A DNA stretch of 64,000 nucleotides from Alteribacter keqinensis (GCF_003710255.1 NZ_RHIB01000001.1:558001-622000); one strand, 5' to 3'. Numbered from the stretch's first letter, positions 52,486 to 61,574 are shown. Made by a program: numbers and translations. The notes: generated from the letters alone by a model not told the origin.

Positions 52486-53073
52486 ATGTGGAATAATAAA
52501 TTAGTTATTTTTTTACCGCTGACTGTCATGATTGGATTATTTGCGTTTGGTTACTATTCAATCATGGGTGCAGATGAGGTTACTAATGAAGACCTTGATG
52601 CAAGAACGGAATTGTACCTGGATATAGATGACACAGAAAACAGGGTAACTGCAGGCTGGAACTGGGAAACCATGCCGGGTGATGGTGTGATCGGCACTGA
52701 TTATATCGAAATTATTCTTTACGACGAAGATAACAATCTTGTCGATGTGGATGTGAACGAAGCGGAACTGCAGCTTCTGCAGGGAGCTGATGAGATTTAT
52801 TCAATTGACGAGATTAAGGAAAGTACAGAAGGGATTTTGTTCTCCTTTCCAAATATGATGGAAGACAATCTGACCTATGGTAACAGCGGCTCCATAAACA
52901 TGACCTTTGATGCTGAAGAAGATGTTGCATACGGAGAGGTAAGGTACGCCCATACATGGACCCATGGGAGTTCGCTCGAATCCGGGACTCTGGCACCGGG
53001 GGATGTTTCATTCTCCAATGGAACACAATACTGGGTCTTAACAAGAACCTCACTTGAAACTGCGGGGGAATAA
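52486..53073 (+). CDS. Membrane-anchored extracytoplasmic protein, not recognised
   Basis: 195 residues. One N-terminal helix (about 6-27, no lipobox Cys) is followed by an acidic, beta-rich extracellular domain (TELYLDIDDTENRVTAGWNW, YIEIILYDEDNNLVDVDVNE). AAAGGAG is the ribosome site. It stops 4 bp before the next gene's likely start and is probably co-transcribed with it. No family recognised. Confidence 0.65.
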   Translation: MWNNKLVIFLPLTVMIGLFAFGYYSIMGADEVTNEDLDARTELYLDIDDTENRVTAGWNWETMPGDGVIGTDYIEIILYDEDNNLVDVDVNEAELQLLQGADEIYSIDEIKESTEGILFSFPNMMEDNLTYGNSGSINMTFDAEEDVAYGEVRYAHTWTHGSSLESGTLAPGDVSFSNGTQYWVLTRTSLETAGE

Positions 53074-53077
53074 TCTT

Positions 53078-54145
53078 GTGATCCGGGGAATGTCGTTTCA
53101 AAAGGGCGTCATGTTTATGGGGAAGCGTTATATCGCCTGTTCTTATGAAAAAGACGGAAGAATCCGTACCTGGGTAAAGCCGGTAAATGGGAAATCAATG
53201 TCCGCAGCAGGGAAGTTGGTTTTTCTCTCCATGCCTCTCTGGTATCATATCATTCTCGGTTTGCTTGTTTTATTTACATTAGGACCGCCAGTCATAGAAG
53301 CAGCAGGGGGGCCTGGCACAGACGGACTCCCTCTGGCTGCCATTCTTTTATTTCTGGCAGGCACACACTTTTACTTTCCCCGTGAACTTAGGAAGTATCA
53401 CGGAGCGGAACATAAAGTCTTCAGTTACCGGGACAGGGTGAGCGCTCTTAATCGAAAACAGATTATGAAAGCTGAAATTACGAACAGACACTGTTCAACC
53501 AATGCCATTGTGATGTATTTCTTCATGTTTACACTGCTCTCAGCAAGTTTGGCTGTTATTGGTGGGATTGGGATTCACACCGTTATTAATGTATCAGCAG
53601 CAGGTGCCCTTATTTTAATGCCTGTTCTTACCTACTGGCTAAACAGAACAAAGGAAACGATGGTTCACCGTTTATTCTTCAGGATTTCGTTCTGGCTTCA
53701 GCGGTACGTTACCACAAAACAACCGGAGGAACATCATATTAACACTGCCATACGCTCTTACAGAAGACTGGCGTTTAAAGAGTTCCCTCAAAAGGTAAGG
53801 GAAAAGAGAAAGCCGAATAAAAAGGAGCGTATATCAATGGTAACTGCAGATGTCAGTGTTATTCCAGTAGGGAAAGCTACTACAAGTGAATCAGAACAAA
53901 TTGCTGCTGTTCATGACCTTTTAAAAGAGTACGAAGGCAAGCTTACTTTTGAAGTGAACGCCGTGAGCACAGTGATTGAAGCCGAACTCTCTGTTCTCTT
54001 TGAAGTACTCCGGAAAATTCACGAACTGCCGTTTCATGACGGGGTTAAGAGAGTGGCAACAAACATTCGGATTGATGACCGCAGAGATAAGGAAGACTCC
54101 ATGGAGGAAAAGAAAAAACGTGTTACTGAAAAAGCAAACAACTGA
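53078..54145 (+). CDS. DUF1385 (YqhQ-like) membrane protein fused to YqgV-type thiamine-binding domain
   Basis: 355 residues from GTG 53078 (GGGGGA upstream). Residues 1-240 look like a divergent DUF1385 protein: KGVMFMGKRYIACSYEKDGR, the family motif YHGAEHKVF, then NRHCSTNAIVMYFFMF, with four or so membrane helices. Residues 254-340 are a complete UPF0045/YqgV domain (VTADVSVIPVGKATTSESEQ; GKLTFEVNAVSTVIEAELSV). An AAAGGAG ribosome site and ATG (53837) lie exactly at the domain border, in frame, so free YqgV may also be made. The position matches yqgV. Confidence 0.78.
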   Translation: MIRGMSFQKGVMFMGKRYIACSYEKDGRIRTWVKPVNGKSMSAAGKLVFLSMPLWYHIILGLLVLFTLGPPVIEAAGGPGTDGLPLAAILLFLAGTHFYFPRELRKYHGAEHKVFSYRDRVSALNRKQIMKAEITNRHCSTNAIVMYFFMFTLLSASLAVIGGIGIHTVINVSAAGALILMPVLTYWLNRTKETMVHRLFFRISFWLQRYVTTKQPEEHHINTAIRSYRRLAFKEFPQKVREKRKPNKKERISMVTADVSVIPVGKATTSESEQIAAVHDLLKEYEGKLTFEVNAVSTVIEAELSVLFEVLRKIHELPFHDGVKRVATNIRIDDRRDKEDSMEEKKKRVTEKANN

Positions 54146-54154
54146 TGATTAAGC

Positions 54155-54190
54155 AAAAGAGGATGCCCCGGGAAGGGACATCCTCTTTTA
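54155..54190. terminator. Bidirectional hairpin terminator
   Basis: Arms AAAAGAGGATGCCC and GGGACATCCTCTTTT (one mismatch) lie between the convergent fusion gene and yqgW. Confidence 0.85.
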
Positions 54191-54204
54191 CATCTAAAAC
54201 ACGT

Positions 54205-54387
54205 TTACATTGCTCCGCCGCCACCACGGACGATGTAGGAAAAAATTGTCATTACAGAAAACCAGCCAAAAACTGCAACAGTAACCGCTGCGAATCCTAC
54301 GGCAAAGAAGTTTTTGTTCTTTAATTCCCGGAATAAGCCGAGGGCTGACAAGATCGCTACTAATAAACAAATAATCCCAAAGGCCAT
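54205..54387 (-). CDS. yqgW: DUF2759-family small membrane protein YqgW
   Basis: 60 residues from the ATG whose first base is plus 54387, preceded by TTAGGAGG on the minus strand. Two membrane helices (FGIICLLVAILSALGLF and VGFAAVTVAVFGWFSV) and a Gly-rich end (YIVRGGGGAM). Size, sequence type and the position before yqgX match YqgW. Function unknown. Confidence 0.78.
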   Translation of the reverse strand: MAFGIICLLVAILSALGLFRELKNKNFFAVGFAAVTVAVFGWFSVMTIFSYIVRGGGGAM

Positions 54388-54625
54388 ACTTTCGCCTCCT
54401 AACGTATGTAAAGTCCTGCGAAAACCATTCAATAAATAGTCTTTCCTAAGTGCATTTTTATTTTACTTGTTTTTTCACTTTTTGTCGAGTCCTTGTCATC
54501 TTCTTTGGAAAAACCTTTTCATTTTAGTACAATAGGAGTTAAGAGATTGGCTTTGTTAAGTTAATTATAAAAATGTTAAAAATTCAAGATTAAGCATAGC
54601 CTGGATTAATGAGGAGGAGAAGAAA

Positions 54626-55261
54626 ATGAAGATTATGCAGATGCCGCTTGGCCCCCTGCAGACTAACGGGTACCTTATACATAATGAAGACAATCGGGCA
54701 ATTATGATAGACCCCGGTGGAGATGGATTTAAAGTGCTGGAGGTATTGAAAGAAAAAGGACTGACTCTGGAAGCCATTGTCCTTACACATGCGCACTTTG
54801 ATCACATTGGTGGAATTAATGAGATTCGTGAGGAAGTAAATGTACCGGTATTCGTTCATGAAAAAGAAAAGGAATGGCTCACCGACCCATCCAAGAACGG
54901 ATCAGGAAAGTTTCCGGGATTGGACCTTATCAGCGTTAATGGAGAAGTGGAGACAATCAGCGGTGAGGAAACGCTCAAAGCAGGACCGTTCATTTTTTCC
55001 ATGCTGGAAACACCCGGCCATTCACCGGGAAGCGTATCCTTTTATATGCCCCGGGAGAATGTCATTTTCTCTGGAGACGTATTGTTTCAGGGAGGTGTCG
55101 GAAGAACTGATCTCCCCGGAGGGCATACAGACACATTGTTATCGTCCATTCATGAAAAGCTGCTGACACTGCCCGATGAAACGATTGTAGCCAATGGTCA
55201 CGGACCAACGACGACAATTGGTGAAGAAAAAGAATCTAATCCGTTTTTGAACGGGTTTTAA
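54626..55261 (+). CDS. yqgX: Metallo-beta-lactamase-fold hydrolase YqgX (glyoxalase II-like)
   Basis: 211 residues. Zinc motif LTHAHFDHIGG, then TPGHSPGSV (His), VIFSGDVLFQGGVGRTDLPG (Asp) and ANGHGPTT (last His) are the complete ligand set. Related YqgX proteins hydrolyse S-lactoylglutathione analogues or bacillithiol conjugates. GAGGAGGAG is the ribosome site; own terminator. Confidence 0.9.
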   Translation: MKIMQMPLGPLQTNGYLIHNEDNRAIMIDPGGDGFKVLEVLKEKGLTLEAIVLTHAHFDHIGGINEIREEVNVPVFVHEKEKEWLTDPSKNGSGKFPGLDLISVNGEVETISGEETLKAGPFIFSMLETPGHSPGSVSFYMPRENVIFSGDVLFQGGVGRTDLPGGHTDTLLSSIHEKLLTLPDETIVANGHGPTTTIGEEKESNPFLNGF

Positions 55262-55274
55262 ATCTGCAAGAGAG

Positions 55275-55316
55275 CTGTCCCGGAAGGTGGAATCCCACTT
55301 TTCGGGGCATTTTTTA
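55275..55316 (+). terminator. Hairpin terminator after yqgX
   Basis: CCCGGAAGGTGG pairs with CCCACTTTTCGGGG (with G-T pairs), followed by T6. Confidence 0.78.
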
Positions 55317-55411
55317 AGAGGTTTAAAGGCTAATGTTGATAATAATCCGTTTGATATTAAAGGATAAACCTGTTCTTCCTCGAACCTCTAACAGAAGGGA
55401 GGAGAAGGTAA

Positions 55412-56545
55412 ATGAAGGAACGACTTATAGAATTAATTGAAAACAGCCCGGACAAACGGATCGATTATGATTCTTTCATGGAAACATGCCTGTATGAACC
55501 GAAAACGGGCTATTATACAAACGAAAAGAAGAAGCTTGGCGGAAATGGTGATTTTTTTACGAGTAATCATGTTCATCCGGTTTTTTCGTGGACGATCGGA
55601 CTGTTTGTAACAGAAGTCCTGGAAAAGGAACAACTTCCTTTTGTTTTCACGGAATTTGGAGCCGGGGATGGTACGTTTGCTCTTCATTTTCTGGATTATA
55701 TTAAACAAGCGTTTCCCGAGAATTATGAGAAAATGAACTATTTTATTGTTGAGGTCAGCGGCTACCACCGGAATGAAATAAATAAAAAGCTGAAGTTGCA
55801 TAAAGCTGCTGTACATATTTTAAAATCAATGGATGAGTTGAAGGAACATAGCAATGAAGGAGAAGGAATCGTTTTTTCGAATGAGCTTTTAGATGCGCTT
55901 CCCGCTCATGTGATCGCTGTACGTGATAGTCAGCTTAAAGAAGTTTTTATTACGTTGCATGAGGGAGAACTTAAAGAATCCTTACATCTGTGTGAAAACG
56001 AAAAGGTCAGATCCTGGTATGAAACTTACGGACCGGATATTCCTGAAGGGCACAGGACCGAGGTGTGTCCAAGAATGAAACAATGGATGGAGGAAGTGGC
56101 CGCCTGGATAAAGAAAGGGGTGGTTATTACAATTGACTATGGCTATACAAATGAGGAAAAATGCGAACCTGTGTTAAGGGAAGGGTCTCTCAGGGGGTAT
56201 AAAAAGCATATGCAGGAAAATGATCCTCTGGCCAATCCTGGAAGCATGGACCTCACCTCCCATGTGCAGTGGGATGCATACAGAGCCATAGCAGCTGATG
56301 CTGGTTGGAAGGAGCTCGTTCACGAAAATCAAGGGACATTTCTGATGAAAGCAGGTTTGTTTACTTTTTTAAAGGAAACAACAGATGCCAACCCTTTTTC
56401 TGAACCTGCACGTCAGAACAGGGGAATTCGGTCTCTTGTTCAGCCGGGAGGTATCAGCGGGGCTTTTCAGGTGAACGTGCAGACGGTTGGGCTTAACAGC
56501 AGGCATAACTACTCCTATTTTGTCCGTGATCCCTACAAAATTTGA
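55412..56545 (+). CDS. MidA/NDUFAF7-family SAM-dependent methyltransferase
   Basis: 377 residues. The Methyltransf_28 (DUF185) pattern is seen in YDSFMETCLYEPKTGYYTNE, DFFTSNHVHPVFSWTIG, the SAM-binding EFGAGDGTFALHFL and FSNELLDALPAHVI, and later IDYGYTNEE with RGSLRGYKKH-type sequence. NDUFAF7 methylates an arginine in a complex I subunit; the bacterial target is unknown. Ribosome site GGGAGGAG; terminator shared with yqgY. Confidence 0.87.
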   Translation: MKERLIELIENSPDKRIDYDSFMETCLYEPKTGYYTNEKKKLGGNGDFFTSNHVHPVFSWTIGLFVTEVLEKEQLPFVFTEFGAGDGTFALHFLDYIKQAFPENYEKMNYFIVEVSGYHRNEINKKLKLHKAAVHILKSMDELKEHSNEGEGIVFSNELLDALPAHVIAVRDSQLKEVFITLHEGELKESLHLCENEKVRSWYETYGPDIPEGHRTEVCPRMKQWMEEVAAWIKKGVVITIDYGYTNEEKCEPVLREGSLRGYKKHMQENDPLANPGSMDLTSHVQWDAYRAIAADAGWKELVHENQGTFLMKAGLFTFLKETTDANPFSEPARQNRGIRSLVQPGGISGAFQVNVQTVGLNSRHNYSYFVRDPYKI

Positions 56546-56547
56546 AA

Positions 56548-56576
56548 AAACCCCGGACAATTGTCCGGGGTTTCTT
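56548..56576. terminator. Bidirectional hairpin terminator
   Basis: Arms AAACCCCGGACA and TGTCCGGGGTTT with a short AT loop, between convergent genes. Confidence 0.88.
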
Positions 56577-56594
56577 CAAAGACTATGTTACAGC

Positions 56595-56837
56595 CTAGTG
56601 ACCTACTCCAGGTACCATGATAAACGTGGTATAGTAAGTGAAGCCTACGAAAAACAACGTTAAGTATGCGCCGAAGATGTAGATGTATGTGCGTTCAGTC
56701 AGGTTTAAGTAGCTGAGAGCCAAAAATACCCCAGTCTGACCGAAGAACAACATTGCCATTTCGTACATCCCACCAACCATAAAGAGAACGGCCATAATTC
56801 CAGTCCAGAAGCTGATTACACGGAACATGCGATCCAT
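56595..56837 (-). CDS. yqgY: DUF2626-family membrane protein YqgY
   Basis: 80 residues with two or three membrane helices. The sequence MDRMFRVISFWTGIMAVLFM, then FFGQTGVFLALSYLNLTERT and YIYIFGAYLTLFFVGFTYYT, matches the YqgY/DUF2626 family closely. Ribosome site AGGAGGG on the minus strand. Function unknown. Confidence 0.9.
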   Translation of the reverse strand: MDRMFRVISFWTGIMAVLFMVGGMYEMAMLFFGQTGVFLALSYLNLTERTYIYIFGAYLTLFFVGFTYYTTFIMVPGVGH

Positions 56838-57156
56838 GATGCATCCCTCCTTTTATGTAGCTCGGAAACTTGCTTTGTTTTAGTATGCATTAATCAATAC
56901 ACTTTATTATAAAACGTAATTGTCCTTTTGTAAAACAAATCTGTGAGAAATCGAAAAGAAGCAGATTTTTGTCAAAATAAGCTGTATTTACGACTGAGCT
57001 TGAATAGAAATTGACGAACAGTGCAGAATAACTTTTTAGGAGAAATATTACTTTAGAAAAGGAATTTTGTTTATCCGGGTAGAAATTAAGGTAAAGGATA
57101 AATAAATGGTTTTTTACATTAACTATTTCGACAACAAAAATGGGAGGTTCCAGGTT

Positions 57157-57597
57157 ATGAGTAAAATGGACACAAAAGATTTTATTATCGGTGCAATTGT
57201 AGGTGGCATTGTAGGAGCTTCAGCAGCGATGTTGACAGCACCTAAATCAGGAAGAGAATTGCGTGAGGATATCAATAAGCAGGCTAATTCTGCGAAGGAT
57301 AAGACGCTTGAATTTACAAACGCAGCTAAAGAAAGAGGTAATGAGTACTCTCAGCTTGCCAAGGAAAAGTCCGGTGAGTGGACTGAAGCAGCAAAAGAGC
57401 AGTGGAGCCGTGTTTCAGATAAAACATCCCGTTTATCAGACAAGGCAGCTGATCTGAGCGAAGATTTATCTGCGGATGTAAAAGATATACTGGAAGAAGA
57501 AAAAGGTGAAGGGCAGAAACTTGCTCAGCAGGTCATTCAGGAAATTGAAGAAACACGCGAAAAGCTGCAGGAAGATGCAGCCGAACTTAAAAAATAA
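57157..57597 (+). CDS. YtxH-family general stress protein
   Basis: 146 residues from ATG 57157 (GGGAGG upstream). A short N-terminal Gly/Ala-rich membrane helix (FIIGAIVGGIVGASAAMLTA) is followed by PKSGRELRE and a long, charged, LEA-like helical region to the end. That is the YtxH layout, proteins usually induced by general stress. No sigma-B promoter was identified upstream. Own terminator. Confidence 0.82.
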   Translation: MSKMDTKDFIIGAIVGGIVGASAAMLTAPKSGRELREDINKQANSAKDKTLEFTNAAKERGNEYSQLAKEKSGEWTEAAKEQWSRVSDKTSRLSDKAADLSEDLSADVKDILEEEKGEGQKLAQQVIQEIEETREKLQEDAAELKK

Positions 57598-57600
57598 TCG

Positions 57601-57640
57601 AAAAAGCAATCCCGTGCTTCCGGCAGGGATTGCTTTTCTT
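57601..57640 (+). terminator. Hairpin terminator after ytxH-like gene
   Basis: A 10-bp stem, AAGCAATCCC and GGGATTGCTT, followed by T3 and CTT. Confidence 0.78.
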
Positions 57641-57686
57641 ATACAACAAAAGGAGAAAAAGTTTTTTGAAGTAAGCCTCCAATGAT

Positions 57687-57740
57687 GAAAAAAAAGAGGA
57701 CGGTTCAAAGGCATTGAGCCTTATGAAACGCCCTCTTTTT
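57687..57740 (-). terminator. Hairpin terminator of the tRNA-Gln gene
   Basis: On the minus strand, AAAGAGGGCG pairs with CGTCCTCTTT across a longer loop and is followed by a T run. Confidence 0.7.
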
Positions 57741-57745
57741 ATGTA

Positions 57746-57819
57746 TGGTTGGGATGGCAGGGATCGAACCTACGATCACGGAGTCAAAGTCCATTGCCTT
57801 ACCACTTGGCTACACCCCA
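57746..57819 (-). tRNA. tRNA-Gln (TTG)
   Basis: 74 nt including encoded CCA. Acceptor TGGGGTG with CATCCCA, anticodon TTG in ACTTTGACT, and T loop GGTTCGATCC. A lone gene on the strand opposite to comG. Confidence 0.95.
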
Positions 57820-57944
57820 TCGCTCTACAAAATATAGGATGGCACTTTCAAAAAAAAATATGCACCAGGAAAGAAAAAAAGAAGGGAAATGGAAAAATGT
57901 GTAGAATAATGTATATCGAAACGAGTAAATACGAAAGGCTGGTG

Positions 57945-59000
57945 ATGCCGATGGATGTTGAGCAATGGGCTAAAAAACTTCTTATGGATGCGGCAAGAAA
58001 GCAGGCATCGGATGTTCATATTCTCCCCACTCATCAAAAGGGTCTGATCAGGTACCGGATAAACGGTGAACTGATGGATATCCACGAAACAAGTTCTATC
58101 CTTCTTCAGAAAATGATTGCTCATCTCAAATTTTTATCCGGTATGGACATAGGAGAAAGAAGGCGGCCACAAACCAGTGCGCTGGAAATGTTTCTGGGAA
58201 AACACCTGTACTCCCTGCGCTTATCAACATTTCCAATGACTTTTTCCGAAACCCTCGTAATCAGGCTTCTTCGCCAGGGCAGTCCTCCCCCGTTAAAAAA
58301 TCTTACACTTTTCCACTCCCAAGCACAAAAACTCCTCAACTTCAGTTTTTCCAATCACGGTCTTATCCTTATTTGCGGTCCTACAGGATCAGGTAAAACA
58401 ACCACACTATACTCGTTAATGAACGAGAGTATCTTTGCAGAAAAGCGAAACGTCATATCACTGGAAGATCCTGTGGAGAGAAGGCACGATGAATTTTTAC
58501 AAATGGAAGTCAATGAAAAGGCCGGGGTCAATTATGCAGAGGGGCTGAGAAATGTGCTGCGCCACGACCCTGATGTCATTATGATCGGTGAAATCCGTGA
58601 CGAAGAAACTGCAAGGATGGCATTTCGGGCAGCCATGACCGGTCATCTTGTTTTATCCACACTGCATTCCTCTACAACAGCTATGGCAGTCAGGCGTCTT
58701 GAAGAGTTCGGTATGTCGAGAACTGAGATATCGGAAACGCTCCTTTTGGCAGCAACTCAGACATTGGTCAGGTTATCGTGTCCCTACTGTAAGGAAGAGT
58801 GTCACATATCCTGCTCTGTTTCACGGAAAAGAGCTGCTATTTTTGATATCCTCTATGGTCATGATCTTCAAGGTGTCATCAACAGAACGATCCCCCCGGG
58901 TTCAAAGATGGAAGATCACATGAAAAAGGCATACTCTCTCGGATATTTGTCCGGTTTTGAAATTAAAAAATGGGAGAGGCGGTCATATGTTAAAGCGTAA
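57945..59000 (+). CDS. comGA: Competence pilus assembly ATPase ComGA
   Basis: 351 residues from ATG 57945 (AAAGG 6 bp upstream); ATG 57951 is an alternative. PilT/GspE-type ATPase that powers the DNA-uptake pseudopilus. Visible are the N-terminal ASDVHILPTHQKGLIRYRI, Walker A CGPTGSGKTTTLYSL, Asp box ISLEDPVERR, Walker B DVIMIGEIRDEETA, His box MTGHLVLSTLHS and the Cys cluster CPYCKEECHISC. Overlaps comGB by 14 bp. First gene of the comG operon. Confidence 0.93.
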   Translation: MPMDVEQWAKKLLMDAARKQASDVHILPTHQKGLIRYRINGELMDIHETSSILLQKMIAHLKFLSGMDIGERRRPQTSALEMFLGKHLYSLRLSTFPMTFSETLVIRLLRQGSPPPLKNLTLFHSQAQKLLNFSFSNHGLILICGPTGSGKTTTLYSLMNESIFAEKRNVISLEDPVERRHDEFLQMEVNEKAGVNYAEGLRNVLRHDPDVIMIGEIRDEETARMAFRAAMTGHLVLSTLHSSTTAMAVRRLEEFGMSRTEISETLLLAATQTLVRLSCPYCKEECHISCSVSRKRAAIFDILYGHDLQGVINRTIPPGSKMEDHMKKAYSLGYLSGFEIKKWERRSYVKA

Positions 59001-60021
59001 AAGCGGACCATTTAAGAATGACCTGGAGAGAGGAGAGTGGTTAAAGGAGCTAGCCGTATTAACGAAAGAAGGATACCCCATCAAGGAAGGACTCATTATC
59101 CTTGAAAGGTATTATGATAGCAGGACAAGCGAAATGATTCGTGCGGTATCAGAGGCTTTGCGTCAGGGAGAATATTTTTCCGATTTCCTTACTGAATACG
59201 GGTTTTCAAAAGAAATCACAAACCACCTTCTTATGATGGAAAAGTACGGAAATTTTCACAAAGGGCTAATGATATCCGCTGATCTCTGTGCTGCCAAATA
59301 TCAATTAACTCAAAATGCAAAAAAAATCCTTCAATACCCCCTAACGATGCTGTTTGCTTTAATTGTACTGGTATCTGTTGTACTCCGGTCGATCCTTCCT
59401 CAATTTGAACTGTTCTTTCTCCAGATGGATCAGGAACTTCCCATGATCACTAAATTTCTTTTTACTCTTCTTCAGTTTTTTGATCTTCCTTTGCTCATAA
59501 CAGGGTGTGCCATACTGCTTACAGTCCTCTGGCTTCTCAAATCCTGGCCGCCTCATCGGAAAATCCGGATTTTGCTGTGCCTCCCTTTTATAAGAACCTA
59601 CACAAGATCGTTCCTGACATATTTCCTTGTGACCCAGCTTTCACCTATGTTAAACAGCGGATTGTCATTGAATCAAAGCCTGGTTATGTTGTCTAAGGAC
59701 AGCCAGTTACTTTTTTACAGAGAGGAAGCCAAACGGATAAAGCACGATATTCAAAAGGGAGAGCTAATGTCGCGTGTGATTAACACCCATTTCCATTACG
59801 AAGAACAGCTTGAAACAGTCATTGCTCTGGGAGAAGCAAAAGGAAGAATAGGTGAAGAATTGGAACGATACGGCTCCTTCTTATTTACCCGTATCACATT
59901 AAAATTGGAGGGAGCTATCAGAAAGGTGCAGCCGGTTTTATATATTGTTATTGGTCTGTTTGTTCTTGTTTTATTTTTATCGTTAATGCTCCCGGTATTT
60001 CAAATGACTACTACCTGGTAA
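58987..60021 (+). CDS. comGB: Competence pilus membrane platform protein ComGB
   Basis: 344 residues from ATG 58987. GspF/PilC-type protein with two T2SF repeats (about 25-150 and 235-340) and three membrane helices (about 117-140, 165-188, 310-335). The motif LSPMLNSGLSLNQSL marks the second repeat. It anchors the ComGA ATPase and pseudopilins at the membrane. Confidence 0.9.
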   Translation: MLKRKSGPFKNDLERGEWLKELAVLTKEGYPIKEGLIILERYYDSRTSEMIRAVSEALRQGEYFSDFLTEYGFSKEITNHLLMMEKYGNFHKGLMISADLCAAKYQLTQNAKKILQYPLTMLFALIVLVSVVLRSILPQFELFFLQMDQELPMITKFLFTLLQFFDLPLLITGCAILLTVLWLLKSWPPHRKIRILLCLPFIRTYTRSFLTYFLVTQLSPMLNSGLSLNQSLVMLSKDSQLLFYREEAKRIKHDIQKGELMSRVINTHFHYEEQLETVIALGEAKGRIGEELERYGSFLFTRITLKLEGAIRKVQPVLYIVIGLFVLVLFLSLMLPVFQMTTTW

Positions 60022-60089
60022 AAGTGTAATTGTTAAGGAGGTGAGGATGAGGTTTTAATGATGGATAAAAATTGAAAAGAGGTGCAGGA

Positions 60090-60398
60090 ATGTTAATGAG
60101 GCAAGAGGGTTTTACATTAATTGAAATGGTGATTGTTTTAATGATCATCAGTATTCTACTCCTGATTGCAGTACCGGGTCTCGGAAAAAACACAGAAGTG
60201 GCGAATGATAAAGGGTGCGATGCGACCATTGAAATGCTTCAGGCTCAGGCTCTGGCATATAAGGCGCATCATAATAAGCCGGTGGAAAACCTTGAGAAGT
60301 TGAAAACTGAAGAGTACGTCACCCGGATTACGTGCCCTGACAATTCAGAATTAACAATTGATAACAAAGGCAAAGTGAGTAAAGTTGGCGGGGAATAG
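60090..60398 (+). CDS. comGC: Major competence pseudopilin ComGC
   Basis: 102 residues from ATG 60090 (GAGGTG upstream). Prepilin signal with cleavage site between G and F in QEGFTLIEMVIVLMIISILL, processed by ComC. Two later cysteines (GCDATIEML and ITCPDN) can form the known ComGC disulfide. It builds the shaft of the transformation pilus. Confidence 0.93.
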   Translation: MLMRQEGFTLIEMVIVLMIISILLLIAVPGLGKNTEVANDKGCDATIEMLQAQALAYKAHHNKPVENLEKLKTEEYVTRITCPDNSELTIDNKGKVSKVGGE

Positions 60399-60819
60399 AG
60401 GGCATACCCTAATTGAACTTGCTGTAGTTCTGTCCATTCTTTCCTCTTTACTTCTTATTACACTGCCATTATTTAAACAGCCGGAAACCGGGGAAGCGGA
60501 CTTATTTTTTGAGCTCCTAGAAAAAGACTTTTACTTTGCACAAATGAAAGCTGTAAATGAAGGGAGGACGGTTCATTTTGTTTTTGACAGTGTAGATAAT
60601 AAATATGTGATTATGCAGGGAAGATCAGAATTACAGGTGCGGTATTTTCCTGAAAAATTAAGCGTTGCAGGCACGTCCATGGGTCTGTCCAATCCACAGT
60701 TTCTCCAAAATGGAAACGTGAGCCGCTCCGGCACACTTACATTTAATTATAATAATAAAAACCTCTACCGCATCGTTTTTGTCTTTATCAGGGGGCGTTT
60801 TTATATTGAAAAAGTGTAG
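60385..60819 (+). CDS. comGD: Minor competence pseudopilin ComGD
   Basis: 144 residues from TTG 60385, overlapping comGC by 14 bp. Prepilin-type N-terminus: a short leader before HTLIELAVVLSILSSLLLIT. Here His, not Phe, follows the cleavage Gly. The soluble part contains FYFAQMKAVNEGRTVHFVFD, typical of ComGD. Confidence 0.87.
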   Translation: MAGNRGHTLIELAVVLSILSSLLLITLPLFKQPETGEADLFFELLEKDFYFAQMKAVNEGRTVHFVFDSVDNKYVIMQGRSELQVRYFPEKLSVAGTSMGLSNPQFLQNGNVSRSGTLTFNYNNKNLYRIVFVFIRGRFYIEKV

Positions 60820-61132
60820 CGGGTTTACACTGGTTGAAATTGTGATCAGCTTGTTTCTAATATCATTGATTGCAGGAACGATGCTGCCGGTTTATATTCA
60901 GATAAAAGAAGAGAGGGTCTGGCTGGAGCAGGAGCTGTTTGTTCACGGAAAACTGACTGAACTCATTCTGGCGTACTACTATGATGAGCCTGAACTTCCC
61001 GATTCTGTTGAGCGAAATGGAACCGTGTTTTTTGTCAGAGCAAAACACCTTGAAAAAAGTGAACTGGAGGTTTGTATCCATTGGCAGTATAAAACGAAAA
61101 CAAGGGAAAAGTGTTTATACAAAATCGAATGA
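60806..61132 (+). CDS. comGE: Minor competence pseudopilin ComGE
   Basis: 108 residues from TTG 60806, overlapping comGD by 14 bp. Prepilin leader KKCSGFTLVEIVISLFLISL with G/F cleavage; an upstream in-frame start is unlikely because the leader would be too long. The rest is a short soluble domain with Cys near the end (REKCLYKIE). Confidence 0.82.
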   Translation: MKKCSGFTLVEIVISLFLISLIAGTMLPVYIQIKEERVWLEQELFVHGKLTELILAYYYDEPELPDSVERNGTVFFVRAKHLEKSELEVCIHWQYKTKTREKCLYKIE

Positions 61133-61574
61133 ACAAGCTTTTACTCTGATTGAATTGGTTGTCTCCCTGTCGGTTTTTATGATTATCACCGCTGTTCTTC
61201 TATCTCTTTACCCCGTTTTTCTTACCAAGCAAAGTTCCCCTTATACCGATGAACCGGTCATGCTGTTTATGTTTCAATTTCAAAAAGCATTGAGATCTGC
61301 AGAACAATACTGGACGGACAGTGACGGCAGGAGACTGGTGATGGAAATGGCAGTCGATGGCACGGTTCAGACTGAAACGTTTATTGTTCATAACAACAGG
61401 ATTGTAAGGCAGGTGGAAGGAAGAGGGTATGATGTATACCTGGAAGAGGTTACCTCTGCGTCTTTTACGATCGTAAATCAAGGCGTCGAAATTTCCGTTA
61501 GACGAACGGACGGCCGTGAGTATGAAAGAAGGCTCGGTTCTATCACAGGAACAGGTGATGATGATGAAGAATGA
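61059..61574 (+). CDS. comGF: Minor competence pseudopilin ComGF
   Basis: About 171 residues. The conserved part starts NEQAFTLIELVVSLSVFMII (A/F at the processing site in place of G/F). The start is uncertain: GTG 61059 is the nearest plausible codon in frame, inside comGE, with a weak ribosome site. The soluble part has the ComGF block VMLFMFQFQKALRSAEQYWT. Confidence 0.78.
   Translation: MNWRFVSIGSIKRKQGKSVYTKSNEQAFTLIELVVSLSVFMIITAVLLSLYPVFLTKQSSPYTDEPVMLFMFQFQKALRSAEQYWTDSDGRRLVMEMAVDGTVQTETFIVHNNRIVRQVEGRGYDVYLEEVTSASFTIVNQGVEISVRRTDGREYERRLGSITGTGDDDEE

Noticed and set aside
57060-57100. Sigma-B promoter for the YtxH-like gene (GTTTAT near GGGTAG)
   Set aside because: The two hexamers are only 2 bp apart, not 12-14.
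57714-57944. Upstream extension of the ComGA frame
   Set aside because: It would translate antisense through the tRNA-Gln gene; family length and ribosome sites place the start at 57945 or 57951.
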